From assembly GCF_900142625.1 (NCBI RefSeq), contig NZ_FRBN01000021.1:1-64000 (forward strand): 64,000 nt of DNA, in the 5' to 3' direction. The notes under the pieces are model-generated. The model was not told the DNA's origin and made no database searches. It saw nothing but the letters and a program-made list of their open reading frames with translations. The position numbers and the translations under genes are program-made. Below are positions 63,367-64,000 of this stretch, one piece after another (the first letter of the stretch is position 1; every line of letters begins with the position of its first letter). Origin of the DNA: Roseovarius marisflavi. GTDB taxonomy: Bacteria > Pseudomonadota > Alphaproteobacteria > Rhodobacterales > Rhodobacteraceae.

Positions 63367-64000
63367 TTGTTCCAACTTGCTCAAAACACATTATACGATT
63401 GGGCCGGATATCTGGGTGTAGGGTTCTACTTAGCATCATACGCGCTTTTGCAAATGGGCCTTGTCCGGGGCTCGCATTATCCCTACGCAATCATGAACCT
63501 TATTGCAGCCAGCCTGGTTTTGCTCAGCCTTTCCGTGAAATTTAATTTGTCGGCCGCGATCATTCAGATCATGTGGATCATCATCAGTACCTTTGGGATT
63601 TGCCGCCTGTATGTGATTGAACGGACCACGCGGTTCAACGAAAACGAACTCAGGCTTATAAATGATGTCCTGTACGATATGCCCAAACCACTTGCCCGCA
63701 AGTTTCTGAACCGGGGGATTTGGATCGACGCGGACGTGGGAACGGAACTAACCCGCGAAGGCGCGGATGTTACGAACCTCGTCTATCTGCTGAATGGCCG
63801 GGCGGACGTAATTTCACAGGAAAAAAGCATCGCGTCGATCAGGGGCGGTTTCATCGGCGAAATGAATGTAATGCAACCGGGCCCGGCCTCTGCGACCGTG
63901 GTCATAGACCAGCCCTCCCGGATTTTTGTGGTTCCCGGCGAAGCGTTGCGCAAGACCGCGAATACCGACAGCGAATTCCGCGCTTATCTGCAAGAGCACT
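63367..64000 (+). CDS. Membrane protein with CBU_0592-like and cyclic nucleotide-binding domains (partial)
   Basis: An open frame starting with TTG at 63367 (in-frame TAA just upstream at 63358, AAGGT before it) runs 211 codons off the window. Residues about 8-85 hold three hydrophobic segments: LYDWAGYLGVGFYLASYALL, YAIMNLIAASLVLLSLSVKF and IIQIMWIIISTFGICRLYVI. This matches CBU_0592-type membrane proteins. A cyclic nucleotide-binding-like domain follows: ELTREGADVTNLVYLLNGRA, GGFIGEMNVMQPGPASATVV and FVVPGEALRKT. It probably senses a nucleotide or acts as a membrane-bound regulator. Confidence 0.7.
   Translation, partial: MFQLAQNTLYDWAGYLGVGFYLASYALLQMGLVRGSHYPYAIMNLIAASLVLLSLSVKFNLSAAIIQIMWIIISTFGICRLYVIERTTRFNENELRLINDVLYDMPKPLARKFLNRGIWIDADVGTELTREGADVTNLVYLLNGRADVISQEKSIASIRGGFIGEMNVMQPGPASATVVIDQPSRIFVVPGEALRKTANTDSEFRAYLQEH

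Noticed and set aside
58861-64000. tRNA-targeted integrative element with an attachment-site repeat
   Set aside because: The last bases of the tRNA-Ser gene were not found again to the right within the window and no integrase is present, so only a possible island border is claimed.
1-64000. CRISPR array
   Set aside because: No regularly spaced short direct repeats were noticed anywhere in the window.

Overview
The window is a chromosomal segment of a marine-type alphaproteobacterium of the Rhodobacteraceae/Roseobacter group. Supporting signs are a circularly permuted two-piece tmRNA, an adenosylcobalamin-dependent ribonucleotide reductase (NrdJ), the TrgA/TrgB/CysK tellurite locus known from Rhodobacter sphaeroides, the alphaproteobacterial F1-ATPase zeta subunit (DUF1476), an NDUFA12-like complex I protein, a VPLPA-CTERM protein, and a methionine synthase that appears split into separate proteins. 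No plasmid or phage backbone is seen; most of the window is dense housekeeping DNA with high GC.

Layout. 0-5 kb: a truncated Hint-domain gene next to a probable IS end, an acyl-CoA dehydrogenase, a methyltransferase, an AhpD-like protein and a dithiol ArsR regulator of SqrR/BigR type, with a broken second copy of that regulator's 3' end nearby. 4.6-8.7 kb: clpP, clpX, an NDUFA12-like gene, an mlaD-like gene, DUF2155 and aat. 10-14.5 kb: nrdJ, preceded by tandem NrdR-like boxes and a DnaA box. It is followed by an AT-rich ImmA/IrrE protease gene bracketed by an 82-bp direct repeat of the nrdJ 3' end. 14.7-18.9 kb: a CAU tRNA, purM, purN, rnd, a lipoprotein and sufE. 19-22.8 kb: DUF1638, a corrinoid protein, a radical SAM protein and a homocysteine methyltransferase, read here as a split MetH. 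22.8-27.6 kb: a decayed MprF-like gene, the ATPase zeta subunit, and purC-purS-(alcohol dehydrogenase)-purQ. 27.6-37.6 kb: dctB-dctD, rne with a long leader, tusA, ccdA, and a coupled hydrolase-cytochrome P450 pair.

37.7-50.5 kb: permuted ssrA, a VPLPA-CTERM protein, a secreted tail-collar protein, chrA, the ClpXP adaptor sspB, fumC with two small coupled genes, two BCCT transporters separated by a probable structured RNA, a class V aminotransferase and a photolyase. 50.5-58.7 kb: cfa, trgA, trgB, cysK, an MscS-type channel and alaX, mostly linked by overlapping start and stop codons, then a convergent AI-2E family transporter. ClpP, ClpX, SspB and tmRNA together make up most of the trans-translation and tagged-protein degradation route.

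From the tRNA-Ser at 58.9 kb to the window end the character changes. There is a DUF3883 gene and a chain of gene fragments: GIY-YIG/DUF4357, a RepB-like C-terminus, an IS1182-type transposase and two IS3 pieces. An HD-domain gene and a membrane protein with a cyclic-nucleotide-binding domain, cut by the window edge, complete it. This is accessory DNA, probably an old island beside the tRNA.

The most unusual structure is the single-gene cassette behind nrdJ (13.7-14.5 kb).
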